Source: DAOLOF01 sp964463605
GTDB taxonomy: Bacteria; Patescibacteriota; Microgenomatia; UBA1400; PJMF01
Reading direction: 5' to 3'
Assembly (NCBI GenBank): GCA_964463605.1
Contig: CAYXBZ010000001.1
Span: 1 to 64,000 of the forward strand
Length of the DNA: 64,000 bases
Shown: positions 16,177 through 25,700 of the stretch, in pieces
Layout: every line of letters begins with the position of its first letter
Numbering within the stretch: the first letter of the stretch is position 1
The notes under the pieces: generated by a model
Seen by the model: the letters and a program-made list of their open reading frames with translations, nothing else
Told to the model about the DNA's origin: nothing
Databases searched by the model: none
Program-made: the position numbers and the translations under genes

Positions 16177-18087
16177 ATGTCTGTTTTTAGACTGCAATTC
16201 AAGCTGTCATTGCATAACAACACTCGCCCCAATTTTTGGCTATGGGGAGCAGGATTTGGACTTCTTTTTTCAAGCATCTTTTTCTTGTTGATTTTTTCAA
16301 ACTACTATAAGAATCGATATTATCAGGGAATTGTTGTGGGAAATGTTGACTTAGGTGGACTTACCACCCAAGAAGCAGCAGCTACTCTTTCTCAATATAA
16401 GCAGCCACTACCCAATGACACAAAGCTAATTATTCAAGCTTTCGACATCAACCAACAACCCCACCAAGCAACACTAAATCTTCATGAGATCGTGGATGAA
16501 CTGATGATCGAAGAAATACTCGAGACAGCTTTCCAAGTAGGTCGCGACGGTAATTTTTTTGAAAGATCTTACAAGATCATCGATTTACTCAACAATCAAG
16601 AGAGCTTCATTCTTAATTATCGTCTTAATGAAGGTCTGCTAAAAAAACAGCTCCAACAACTTGCTCAAGAAATAAATTATTCTGGAAAATCTCCTAGCCT
16701 TCAGCTAACAATAAGCAACAACCCTCAGTCAATCCAGCTTGATCCGGGAGAAGATGGACTTGAACTTCTGCAAGACGAATCATTTCAAAAAATCTTATCT
16801 ACGCTGGAGCCCTACACCACCCTACCTCCAAACAAAACAGTCTCAACTCAAATTGTAGTCGACGCCACAACCTTTCCCATCATCCAAAAACTCAGTGAAG
16901 ATCAAGCAGAAAAAGCCCAACAAAGAGCTCTGGCTTACGTGGGAAGGAGTGTCGTTTTTGAACCGACACCAACATCCAGTCTAAAAAATGAGCTTGTTTT
17001 GCTAGCAAACACCAAGCAAATTCTTGGCGATCAAGAGCTGGTTGCTTTCGTAAATCCCACTGAAGGCTATTATCTTGATCTTATCGAAGAGACAATCTCA
17101 ACTTGGGCTGAAGAAATCAACCAACCGCCAGTCAATGCCGAGTTTGAGTACGATCAAGACAATCTTAAGGCCACCGTTTTTAAACCAGATGAACCAGGGT
17201 TGGAGCTTGATGAAGAAGCGATCAGAGACAGCTTGCTAACTCACATGAAAAAAATTGAGCCTACTTCAGATTTGGCCATGATCTCAGAAGAAGATGCTGA
17301 CCCAACCAAGCAACTTGACCTGGTAATTCACCAAACAAAACCTGAATTTACTTTAGCAAAAACAAATGATTTGGGTATCAAAGAGCTGATTGGCTTCGGA
17401 GAAAGTTTTTATCGAGGTTCCATTCCCACTCGTCTTCATAATGTAAATGTGGCAAGCGAAAAATTAAGCATGACCCTCATTCCTCCCGGAGAAGAGTTTT
17501 CCTTCAATCAAGCTGTTGGAAAAGTGGATGGATCTACCGGCTTTCAACAAGCTTACGTAATTCGCAGCGGACAAACACTCATGGAGTTTGGAGGCGGTGT
17601 TTGTCAAGTCAGTACCACCATGTTCAGAGCCATGCTTGATGCTGGAGTAAATATCACCAAACGACTGCCACATAGCTATCGAGTAAGTTATTACGAAATT
17701 GACAATCAACCCGGCTTTGATGCCACAGTCTACTCAGGAGAAGTTGACTTACGTTTTATCAATGACACTCCCGGCTACTTGTTAATTGTCGCCAACGCCT
17801 ATCCCACTCAGGCATACATGACTGTACACATATATGGTACAAATGATGGACGTCAGAGTGAAATAGGAGGCTACCGCCAGTGGGACTTTGCATCACCCCC
17901 TCCTCCAGAAGACGTTCATGACCCAAGTCTGGCGCCAGGCGAAAGAAAACAGGTTGAAAACGCCATTCCTGGTTTAAAGACCAGCTTTGATTGGACGGTT
18001 TACGATAAGGACGGCAATCTTCTTCACGAAAAAACATTCTTCTCCCACTACCGCGCTTGGGGAGCAAAGTACTTGGTAGGAATTTAG
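16177..18087 (+). CDS. VanW family surface protein
   Basis: A protein of 636 residues. A membrane anchor lies at about 24-46. Two repeated alpha/beta regions follow, resembling the putative peptidoglycan-binding domain often found before VanW (for example VGNVDLGGLTTQEAAATL). The VanW domain is at about 410-550 with the signature segments IPTRLHNVNVASEKLSMTLI, PPGEEFSFNQAVG, GGGVCQVSTTMFRA and LPHSYRVSYYE. VanW proteins are found with vancomycin-resistance and wall genes, but their reaction is not established. Here the gene stands alone, divergent from the solute-binding protein and convergent with the AbiE-type pair. A leaderless promoter precedes it. The family assignment is certain. Confidence 0.93.
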   Translation: MSVFRLQFKLSLHNNTRPNFWLWGAGFGLLFSSIFFLLIFSNYYKNRYYQGIVVGNVDLGGLTTQEAAATLSQYKQPLPNDTKLIIQAFDINQQPHQATLNLHEIVDELMIEEILETAFQVGRDGNFFERSYKIIDLLNNQESFILNYRLNEGLLKKQLQQLAQEINYSGKSPSLQLTISNNPQSIQLDPGEDGLELLQDESFQKILSTLEPYTTLPPNKTVSTQIVVDATTFPIIQKLSEDQAEKAQQRALAYVGRSVVFEPTPTSSLKNELVLLANTKQILGDQELVAFVNPTEGYYLDLIEETISTWAEEINQPPVNAEFEYDQDNLKATVFKPDEPGLELDEEAIRDSLLTHMKKIEPTSDLAMISEEDADPTKQLDLVIHQTKPEFTLAKTNDLGIKELIGFGESFYRGSIPTRLHNVNVASEKLSMTLIPPGEEFSFNQAVGKVDGSTGFQQAYVIRSGQTLMEFGGGVCQVSTTMFRAMLDAGVNITKRLPHSYRVSYYEIDNQPGFDATVYSGEVDLRFINDTPGYLLIVANAYPTQAYMTVHIYGTNDGRQSEIGGYRQWDFASPPPPEDVHDPSLAPGERKQVENAIPGLKTSFDWTVYDKDGNLLHEKTFFSHYRAWGAKYLVGI

Positions 18088-18136
18088 GGAAGTCACATCA
18101 ATAAAACCACCGAGCCTCGCTAGAAAATATCCATAA

Positions 18137-18754
18137 TTAACCAAAGGATCTCGTTGCAAGCTCAGTCAAGAAGTTTTTAATGTCCTGATCGCTTATTGAT
18201 TCTCCAACATACTCGACTTCCTCAGAATAATCGATGTCATCATAGTAAGTGAGTTGTTGAAAAAATAACTTCTCGTTGAAGAGTCCTTTGTACATCTGTT
18301 TGGCAGCCGCGACAACATCTTGTGTTGTTAGATGATTTTTTAGCAGAAAGTACAAATCAGCATAATCTTTCCACTTGGCTCTTTTACCCAAGGTAAAAGC
18401 CTTCATAGCCGCCGATACTTCAAGTGATGGCGTGTCAATTATGTCGCCGATAGCCTCTTTTGCTTGAACTTGATATGGATAGTGCAAAAAGGTGAGCTTA
18501 ACCTCATTTGTTAATAAGTGAAGTTGATCTGCCTCCTCATATATTAATTCGGGATAATAATCTTTGGCGAGGATGGTCTTGCTAATTTTGGGTTTATTTA
18601 GCTCAGCTTCAGTGAATAAATCAAAGTCAACAGATCTTCTATGACCAATCTTGAGCGCAATCGCTGTTCCACCAGCTAAATAAAAATCATCTGCAAAGTC
18701 ATGAATTAGGGGCAGAAGCTCCAGTTGCTTTTGATTAAGAATGTCTTGGTGCAT
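18137..18754 (-). CDS. AbiEii-type nucleotidyltransferase toxin
   Basis: A protein of 205 residues. The segment FYLAGGTAIALKIGHRRSVDFDLFT is the signature of AbiEii/AbiGii-type nucleotidyltransferases, with the GG motif and DxD metal-binding pair, and the later KDYADLYFLL segment is also typical. In characterised systems (AbiE, MenT) the toxin adds nucleotides to tRNA and blocks growth, sometimes during phage infection. The start codon overlaps the end of the upstream gene by 20 nt, the coupling expected of an antitoxin-toxin pair. It is somewhat shorter than many AbiEii proteins but looks intact. Confidence 0.85.
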   Translation of the reverse strand: MHQDILNQKQLELLPLIHDFADDFYLAGGTAIALKIGHRRSVDFDLFTEAELNKPKISKTILAKDYYPELIYEEADQLHLLTNEVKLTFLHYPYQVQAKEAIGDIIDTPSLEVSAAMKAFTLGKRAKWKDYADLYFLLKNHLTTQDVVAAAKQMYKGLFNEKLFFQQLTYYDDIDYSEEVEYVGESISDQDIKNFLTELATRSFG

Positions 18755-19019
18755 GGCGATTAAAATACAGATTAAAATAATTTTTAGTCAAAGCAGAGTA
18801 GTTTGTTCGTGCCTGGGATTGTTGCTTATTAAAAATTACTGCCACACGCTCAAGCCCTAAAATATCAATCAATTGCTTAACAGCCTCAAGTGAACCATAG
18901 TTGAGAATCGTCTCAACCACCACCTCTTCACTCACTGAGGATAGCTTTGACTCAGCTACTCCCCAGAAGAGAGACTTGTTGTCCAAAACAAATTGATCTA
19001 ACGGCGATAATGAACTCAT
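18735..19019 (-). CDS. Putative antitoxin of the AbiE-type pair
   Basis: A protein of 94 residues with mainly helical character. It contains LFWGVAESKLSSVSEEVVVE and ILNYGSLEAVKQLIDILG, a layout seen in small helical proteins that sit directly before AbiEii-like toxins in CPR and other genomes. It overlaps the toxin gene by 20 nt. It is not the long winged-helix AbiEi antitoxin, so the pair is a minimal version. The role is inferred mainly from gene position. Confidence 0.65.
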   Translation of the reverse strand: MSSLSPLDQFVLDNKSLFWGVAESKLSSVSEEVVVETILNYGSLEAVKQLIDILGLERVAVIFNKQQSQARTNYSALTKNYFNLYFNRHAPRHS

Positions 19020-19186
19020 GGCTTAGATAGTTTTTATTAAATATTAATTAATTTTACAGAAGAGCTGCTCGAGTAAAAAAATGAATCATCTGGGATTATT
19101 GTATCAATTTTGCAACCACTTTTCACGAGAGTTCAGTTGGTTGTGGCAAATTATTTGAGATAGCAAAGATTAGAAAATAGCTTGTT

Positions 19187-20986
19187 CTACTTTTTATGCT
19201 CAACATTAAAGAAGGAAAACCCATTTTGCGGAATTCTCAAATAACCCGGCGCTCTTAAGTTGAAGATCTCCTTAAACTCGCTACCGCTCATCTTGATCTC
19301 TCCGCGATTGGTGTTAAATTTAACTTGAGTAGTTTGCCCCTTGTTGCTATGGCTGGCCGAAACTGAACTGATGCTGGTCACCGCCCCACCAGATTTGTTA
19401 GCTCGATCTCTCATCTCATCCAACGAATAGGGGTTGCCTCCGCTGCCACCAACATTGCACTCATTTATTGTTACCGGCTGAATTCGATCGGTATCAGCTC
19501 CACTGGGATTTTGGCGAACGATATAGGCATTAAGAATGTCTGCCATTTCTTTTTCTGAAATCCAGGGGTGAGATCTGCCACAGTTGGCACCATCGTCACG
19601 ATAGCCGGAACGATACCAGGCTCGATAGAACCAGGGGCTTTCCCCGATCTGATCCCAAGCAATAGTGGTCCAGTTACTAGGATCGTAATCTCCCTTTAAA
19701 TCCCAACCTCTGGTGTTAGTGTAACCTCCGTGCAGCGAAGCATACTGGGTAGAAACAGGATTGCCGCCGTCATCAACCAAGACCCAATTTTTGGTTTCTT
19801 TAACCGCCTTCTCCCAATCACCTCCCTTGGGGCTGTCGCGAAAAACCTGACAGGCTTCGGTGGCACAAATTGAGCTACTACCATTGTTGGTACGACGCAC
19901 AGCATAAGTGCGAGCCGCAATCGCCTGAGCTTTGAGGGCATTAATATGCCAAGAAGAAGGCATTTCGTAAATTCCCATTAGATATCTGCTTTCAAAAGCG
20001 ATGGTGCCTGTGCCATCCACAGTAATATTATCCATAACCGAATAATTTTTTTCTAATCGAGCATTTGGATAATAGGCTTTTAAGATTTCCTCAACGCTTT
20101 GGCCGTCATCGGCTCTTGCCTTGGCCCCGTATTGACTCATGCCGTTGCGATGAGTGTAGGCACCAAAACTAAAAATAGCAAAGCTGTTACTGGGGGCTTG
20201 CGCCTTGAATCCGATCGAGGCATTAAAGTCTCCCACCAAAGCCACATCACCCACGCTGGTGCGCGCCGCACCAGTACGACTGGCAATAATTGCCTGTTGT
20301 CTGGCAGAAAGCTCTGCAATTTGAGTGCCCAAGGCCTGTTGATACTCCTTGGCTCCAGCAATTTCCTTCTCAAAGAATGTTTTTTGCTCATCTAGCTGCT
20401 GTTGTAGATTAGCCAGTTGAATCTTTCTCTCCTCTAGAGCAGCCTTATCCTCCTCCAGCTGAAAAATATCTTGGGCAATAGATGTAATCAAGTTAGTATC
20501 TTGATCTTGCACTTTGCTGTTGTAGGTGAGATCTTTAGTGATGTTGGTGACGTTGTTGTTAGCAAACAAAACCATAATTGGGCTAAAGGTGCGCATTCTT
20601 TTGTAGTGGATGGCGACGCGCTCATTCATTATCGCATGCTGAAGAGCCAGTGAGTCTTCACGCTCGTTGATATTTTCAGCGATTTCCTCACTTTGTGCTT
20701 GCGCCTGAGTGATACCAGCCTGCGCATGATTAATGCGACTACTTAAATCTTGCACACTACGCTCGAGATTGCCAGTAGCATCCTCGCTCATTTTTTTTAG
20801 CTTTTCCAGTTCGTCAATCTCTTTTTGAAGCTCAACAACAGGGTCTGCGGCGTGGGAAGTTTGGGGATGAATTCTATTTACAAAAAATAAGGCAGCCAGC
20901 ACCAAACAAATAGAGGTATAAATTAGTCCTAGCCTAATTTTTTGAGAATGTATATTGATCACTTTAATCATTGTATTTTCCATCAT
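19187..20986 (-). CDS. SpoIID/LytB-domain protein with N-terminal coiled coil
   Basis: A protein of 599 residues. A signal or anchor segment lies at about 16-37, followed by a long coiled coil (about 50-230) like that of cell-wall hydrolase regulators. The SpoIID/LytB domain is at about 270-500 (GAYTHRNGMSQYGAKARA, SSWHINALKAQAIAARTYA, STQYASLHGG). SpoIID is a lytic transglycosylase that cuts glycan strands lacking side peptides. The C-terminal region is Gly/Ser-rich with a small all-strand end. Coiled coil plus wall-cutting domain suggests a regulated division or remodelling enzyme. It is divergent from the secretion locus. The exact start among closely spaced ATG codons (20986, 20983, 20971) is uncertain. 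Confidence 0.88.
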   Translation of the reverse strand: MMENTMIKVINIHSQKIRLGLIYTSICLVLAALFFVNRIHPQTSHAADPVVELQKEIDELEKLKKMSEDATGNLERSVQDLSSRINHAQAGITQAQAQSEEIAENINEREDSLALQHAIMNERVAIHYKRMRTFSPIMVLFANNNVTNITKDLTYNSKVQDQDTNLITSIAQDIFQLEEDKAALEERKIQLANLQQQLDEQKTFFEKEIAGAKEYQQALGTQIAELSARQQAIIASRTGAARTSVGDVALVGDFNASIGFKAQAPSNSFAIFSFGAYTHRNGMSQYGAKARADDGQSVEEILKAYYPNARLEKNYSVMDNITVDGTGTIAFESRYLMGIYEMPSSWHINALKAQAIAARTYAVRRTNNGSSSICATEACQVFRDSPKGGDWEKAVKETKNWVLVDDGGNPVSTQYASLHGGYTNTRGWDLKGDYDPSNWTTIAWDQIGESPWFYRAWYRSGYRDDGANCGRSHPWISEKEMADILNAYIVRQNPSGADTDRIQPVTINECNVGGSGGNPYSLDEMRDRANKSGGAVTSISSVSASHSNKGQTTQVKFNTNRGEIKMSGSEFKEIFNLRAPGYLRIPQNGFSFFNVEHKK

Positions 20987-21138
20987 TCTATCAAAGTTTT
21001 AAATAATTAATTGATTTATTATCCCAATTCATGCAACTTAATGGTTGTACAAACTTTTAGGTCAAGCTTTTGAAAAAAAACACAAACACACCGATTGGTA
21101 AAGAAAAGCACGGTGTAGTTCTGATAAAATAGCAGTGT

Positions 21139-21144
21139 TACAAT
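21139..21144 (+). promoter_or_regulatory. -10 box at the left edge of the secretion locus
   Basis: TACAAT ends 9 nt before the ATG at 21154, with no Shine-Dalgarno sequence. A second candidate, TAAAAT, lies about 15 nt further upstream. Confidence 0.45.
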
Positions 21145-21153
21145 ACTGGTGTG

Positions 21154-21996
21154 ATGAAAAAAATACTAATATTACTCATTGCCACAATTGCCTTAAGTCT
21201 CCTGGCTGCTGAAGTGAGTGCTAACACTCCCACTTGTTTAATAAGTCCTACAGTTAGCGGATCAGCTGTAAACATCAGAATTGAGTGTTCTCAAGATGGC
21301 AGCTATTTATTGGGCGTTAACTCTCCCACTGGTGAAACCATTATTTATGACACCTTTCCCTATTTAACTGGAATCCCATACTATCGAAATTTCTCTGCAA
21401 GCTCAGTTGGAACGCATAGAATAGTGGTTTTTAAAATGGGGTGGACTGACGCAATAGCGGAAAGCAGTTTTGAGATTGAGTCAGTATCATCAACGACACT
21501 AAATTGTGGAGACGCAGCTCAAGAAAATGATGACAGGTGTCCTGCAAGTGACTGTCCTGCAACCGAATGTCCCGGGGGAAGCTGGTATTGTCTTAAAAAC
21601 GCCACAGAATGTCCTGAACCCGATATGCCACCACCCAGAGGAGAATCTTGGAAGTTATGCCATCAGCTTCAAGAAGGCGATGCGAGAGGTAATTGTTTGA
21701 GCTGTCTCAGTTCGCAGGGCATCTGGACCGCCGTTGGCTGTATTCCCACCAACCCAGTCAACATGATTCAAGTTTTAATCAGAATCGGCCTAATGATTGG
21801 AGGTGGTGTTGCTCTTTTAATTATTTTAGCTGGATCTTTTGTGCTCAGCACCTCTCAGGGTGATCCTAAAAAAACCAGCGAGGCCAAAGAGATGATCACC
21901 TCGGCACTTATTGGGTTGGTTTTCATTATTTTTTCAGTGTCAATTTTACAATTAATTGGAGTACAAATATTGCAAATTCCTGGATTTGGGCAGTAA
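21154..21996 (+). CDS. VirB2/TrbC-like secreted protein with cysteine-rich region
   Basis: A protein of 280 residues; a GTG directly before the ATG is an alternative start. A signal peptide ending near SANT is followed by an Ig-like strand-rich region (about 30-110), a Cys-rich stretch (about 115-190, with DRCPASDCPATECPGG) and two C-terminal membrane segments around the loop QGDPKKTSEAKEMITSALIG. That hairpin is characteristic of VirB2/TrbC-like proteins in CPR genomes, which form or resemble pilin subunits of type IV secretion systems. It stands first in the locus and is followed 13 nt later by a second protein of the same layout. The pilin-like C-terminus is clear; whether it assembles into a filament is unknown. 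Confidence 0.75.
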   Translation: MKKILILLIATIALSLLAAEVSANTPTCLISPTVSGSAVNIRIECSQDGSYLLGVNSPTGETIIYDTFPYLTGIPYYRNFSASSVGTHRIVVFKMGWTDAIAESSFEIESVSSTTLNCGDAAQENDDRCPASDCPATECPGGSWYCLKNATECPEPDMPPPRGESWKLCHQLQEGDARGNCLSCLSSQGIWTAVGCIPTNPVNMIQVLIRIGLMIGGGVALLIILAGSFVLSTSQGDPKKTSEAKEMITSALIGLVFIIFSVSILQLIGVQILQIPGFGQ

Positions 21997-22009
21997 GTAC
22001 CTCTTGCTT

Positions 22010-22723
22010 ATGAAATACATAAAAAAAACACTCTTATTCACATCGTTTTTAGTATTCCTTTTACTATCCAGTTTTTTCACTCAAAGGGTTTGGGCGGCGG
22101 ACTTATGTTGTCCAAACGGATACACCGATGATCGCTTCAGTTGCCCTCTCTCAGCAAACAGAGACTATCAATGTTGTAGGCGAGAAGGTTGGATGAGATA
22201 CGACGTCGTTGACAAGCTTCCATGCGACACCATGACTTCCGTACCCCTCTGCTGTCCACACGGTTATAGCAATGATCGCACGGAGTGTCCCTACTCTGTC
22301 GACCGAAACTATCAATGTTGCAATAGATTGGGTTTTTGGAACTACAGCGTTGTAGATAAAATTCCTTGCCATGTCGCAGAAACGTCAGTGATCATATACG
22401 AACTCTCAGAAAACAACCTAAAGCAGGTTAATCCCCTCAGTTTTTTTGGGGGCAACAACGAGCTGCACACCGATGGCAAACTTAACGTTGCCGGTCTCAT
22501 CAATCGCACCCTCTCCTTTATTTTCCCTCTGGCTGGTCTCGCCCTTTTTCTAATGTTAGTCTGGGGAGGTTTTGAGATGCTCACGGGAACAGCTAGTAAA
22601 AAGAATCTCGATGCAGGCAAAGAACGAGTGACAGCAGCGATCATTGGCTTTTTGTTACTGTTTATCTCTTACTGGATCGTGCAGATAGTGGAATATGTCA
22701 CCGGAGTAGGTATTTTAGGCTAA
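22010..22723 (+). CDS. VirB2-like secreted protein with two tandem cysteine-rich repeats
   Basis: A protein of 237 residues from the ATG at 22010. A longer frame begins inside the preceding gene but lacks a signal peptide at its start. After the signal peptide come two tandem repeats of about 44 residues, each with CCP.GY..DR..CP, a YQCC motif and VDK.PC (about residues 30-73 and 77-120). Two membrane segments then enclose GTASKKNLDAGKERVTAAIIG, as in VirB2/TrbC-like pilins. Six cysteines per repeat suggest a disulfide-bonded surface module. It is co-transcribed with the genes on either side. Confidence 0.75.
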   Translation: MKYIKKTLLFTSFLVFLLLSSFFTQRVWAADLCCPNGYTDDRFSCPLSANRDYQCCRREGWMRYDVVDKLPCDTMTSVPLCCPHGYSNDRTECPYSVDRNYQCCNRLGFWNYSVVDKIPCHVAETSVIIYELSENNLKQVNPLSFFGGNNELHTDGKLNVAGLINRTLSFIFPLAGLALFLMLVWGGFEMLTGTASKKNLDAGKERVTAAIIGFLLLFISYWIVQIVEYVTGVGILG

Positions 22724-22783
22724 GGCACACTCATATCAGTTGACGTTATAGTTAGCCAATCTGCAGATCTGTCACAAAACTTC

Positions 22784-25700
22784 ATGAACTCACTTGGAAT
22801 AAACCACCAGCCCAACATTCAAAAAAGAAACCTGCAACCTAACAAAGCAGCTTTCATACTCGCCATATCTATTGTCGCCCTTCTTTTAGCAACAGTATTT
22901 GCCAACAACGCCTCTGCCAATACCATTGAGCCCTGGGGTTCTCACGTCGTTTGTCACGGAAACGATGTCGCCTTTGGCAAGATTAAAGAAGCTTATGGGG
23001 GTGATAATTGGTATCCAGTCACCGTCTTGATCCCCATCGTAAACGGAAATCAAGAGGATATTGACAGAATTAATACCGTTTTAGAGTTAGCGCATCAATA
23101 TAAAATTTATCCCATCCTGAGAATAGCGTCGGCTAACGTGGGTCGAAGCTGGAGAAAAATCAATCCCGAAAGAGCGGCTTCTGTTCTCAATCAGCTCAAT
23201 CAGCTTTCTTTTCCAGATAAATTAATGGTCATTTATGGCAACGAGGTAAATATGAACATCGAGTGGGGGGGCTCAGCAAACCCCACTGAATACAAAAACA
23301 GCTTCAACTCGTTTGTAAATATTCTTGATACAAGTAGATATACTCCCATAAAAGCTCCCATTAATCTTTCTCTTCCTACTGAGGGCCATGGCTATGGAGG
23401 CCAAAATTTTTATGAAGGCATGGGTGGTGGTCTCAATACCGTTGGCCTAGACTCTCACTCCTACGATGTTTATAACCACAATCAAGGCGTACAATTTCCG
23501 GGAAATGCTTCAGGGTTGTGCGGAGAAATGGTGGGCACCCCCCTAGATATCGATGGAACACTTAATGTTGACAGGTGCTTGCACACCGGACTTAACTACC
23601 AACTTAGACCATTTATTGCCAGTGAGTTTGGTCTGGGCCCAGCCATGGAAATGTCGCTCAGAAAAAGCTATTTGGAAAATATTTTCAGTCAAAATTTAAG
23701 CGGCTATAGAGATCTAGATATCATTACTCCTCTTCTCCTCGATGATTTGCGAGGAGAGCAATATCCCGAAATTCCAGTTTTTACTGCCAACAATACCGTT
23801 ACATATATTGATTGCACTATTTTGGGCAACTGCGGAGGAGTTGAGGCGTGCGGCGGTGGATTGAGTGCTCCTCCAACAGCCCCCGGAGCACAAAAGTCTT
23901 TGAATGACTATCTAACGATTCCCCTAATTCTTCAACCACAACGTTATGCCCCAGGACTAGAAAACAAGGTGGGTGAGTTACTTTACAACATGGTAGTTGA
24001 TCAAGGTTACGAAGTCAGCTGCGCCAGCCCTGATCTTTATGTTACCCCCGAAGCAGTAGGAAAATTAATGGACTACTTCTCGGATGAGAAAAACACGCGC
24101 TGGCCTCACGATTTGCTGTACTTGTCTGGAACAGGCAACCACAAGCTTGACATGACTGAAGCAAACATCCCCATGTATCGTGGTTCAGAAGCTTCAGACC
24201 TAACAAGAAAAACCAGCTCATATGAAGGCTACTTTGGAGTAATAAGCCAAGAAGAAGCTTTCACCGAATATACATCTGAATATCCAGAGGTTAAAGCCGG
24301 CGTCATCAACAACCTACTAACTCCTGCTCAACAATGCTTGGTCAAGATGGACAACATGAGAGCTGCCAGAGATTTGTGTGAAAAACTCGAAGATCCCGAG
24401 CTTTGCGCCCTTCATGAACCAATCGCTGACACCAACTACTATCTTTACAGCACACCTCTTCAGGAATCACAAGGCGAACAAAGTTTGCTTAATCAAATTG
24501 AGAGTTGGATGAACAGCGATGCTGCCATTGGCTGCGAGGAGTTATCGGGCAATCATAAGTCCAGCTACCCCATGAGTTACTCCGACTTTGAGCAAGTAAA
24601 AGAGGCTCTCAAACAAACGCCAATTGACCTAGATAAAGTCTATCGGTATGCGTTTGTCATAGTCTCGCCTCAGCAAAATCCAGATGAAACATGCGATGGC
24701 AAGGAGGATTATTTTTGGTATCTTAACAACCACCAATTCCCAGGAAGTGCAATCTTGTGCCCTCCGGGAAACTACATCAACAGACCCAAAAGAGTCCCTC
24801 TATTTATAGCTATAAAAATTCCTACTATTGCCACTAATGAAATTAGATCGTTGTCGCTGAAAAACTCAGCGTCTCTCACAGCTGACACCCTAACCACCCC
24901 TGATGTTCAAAAAGAAGGAAAAAGAAATAAAGACTTTTTTTTCAATGCCAACAACAAAGATAGCTCGCTCCCTGATCAAAGAGAGAGTTTTTTAGACAAT
25001 ATTATGAATATTAAAAACACCATTTGGGATAATGGTACTGAAGAAGAAAAGCTCGGGTTGATAATCAATTGTGAGGGTATGCCTCAGTGTCAAGGCGCGC
25101 ATGACAGCGCCGTACTTCGTCTTGCACTCGTTCACTTGGTTAACGGCAGCAATATGACGTGTAAGGCACCTGACTTTTCTACCAGCAATGACCCGATGGA
25201 GATTGTTTATGATCGAGACAACCCCCTACCACACGGCTCTGTTGAGCAAGCCAGAACCATTGGCACAAGGGCCTTGGTAACTCAAGATGCTTCGAGAAAG
25301 TTTTTCGAGATGTACTTTAATGTTGAGGAAGACTCGGTTGGCGATCATCGCTGGGACTGGCGGCTTGAGCTTGATAGAAGCAAGGCGAGCGCAATTGCGG
25401 GAGGGAGTGGCGACAGCGTCATCTCCGAAAGCGTTTTGGTTCATATCGTGGCCCCACTAGGCACCGAGCTAAGCTACATCGAAAGTAGGTTGGCCAGCTT
25501 TTTCACCAGAGATCAGCTAGAAACCATGATTGAAGAGAATACTCTGGTAGACACCGAGAATGCAACTGGGGGAATAGCAAGATATTTTGGATTTTCAAAC
25601 ATCAAGTTTGGGTTTGATGACAGCGTTGGAGTTGAGCACTACCCCCACGTTGATTGTCCATATAATGTGAATCCCTATACCATGCTGCCCGATCCGGCCT

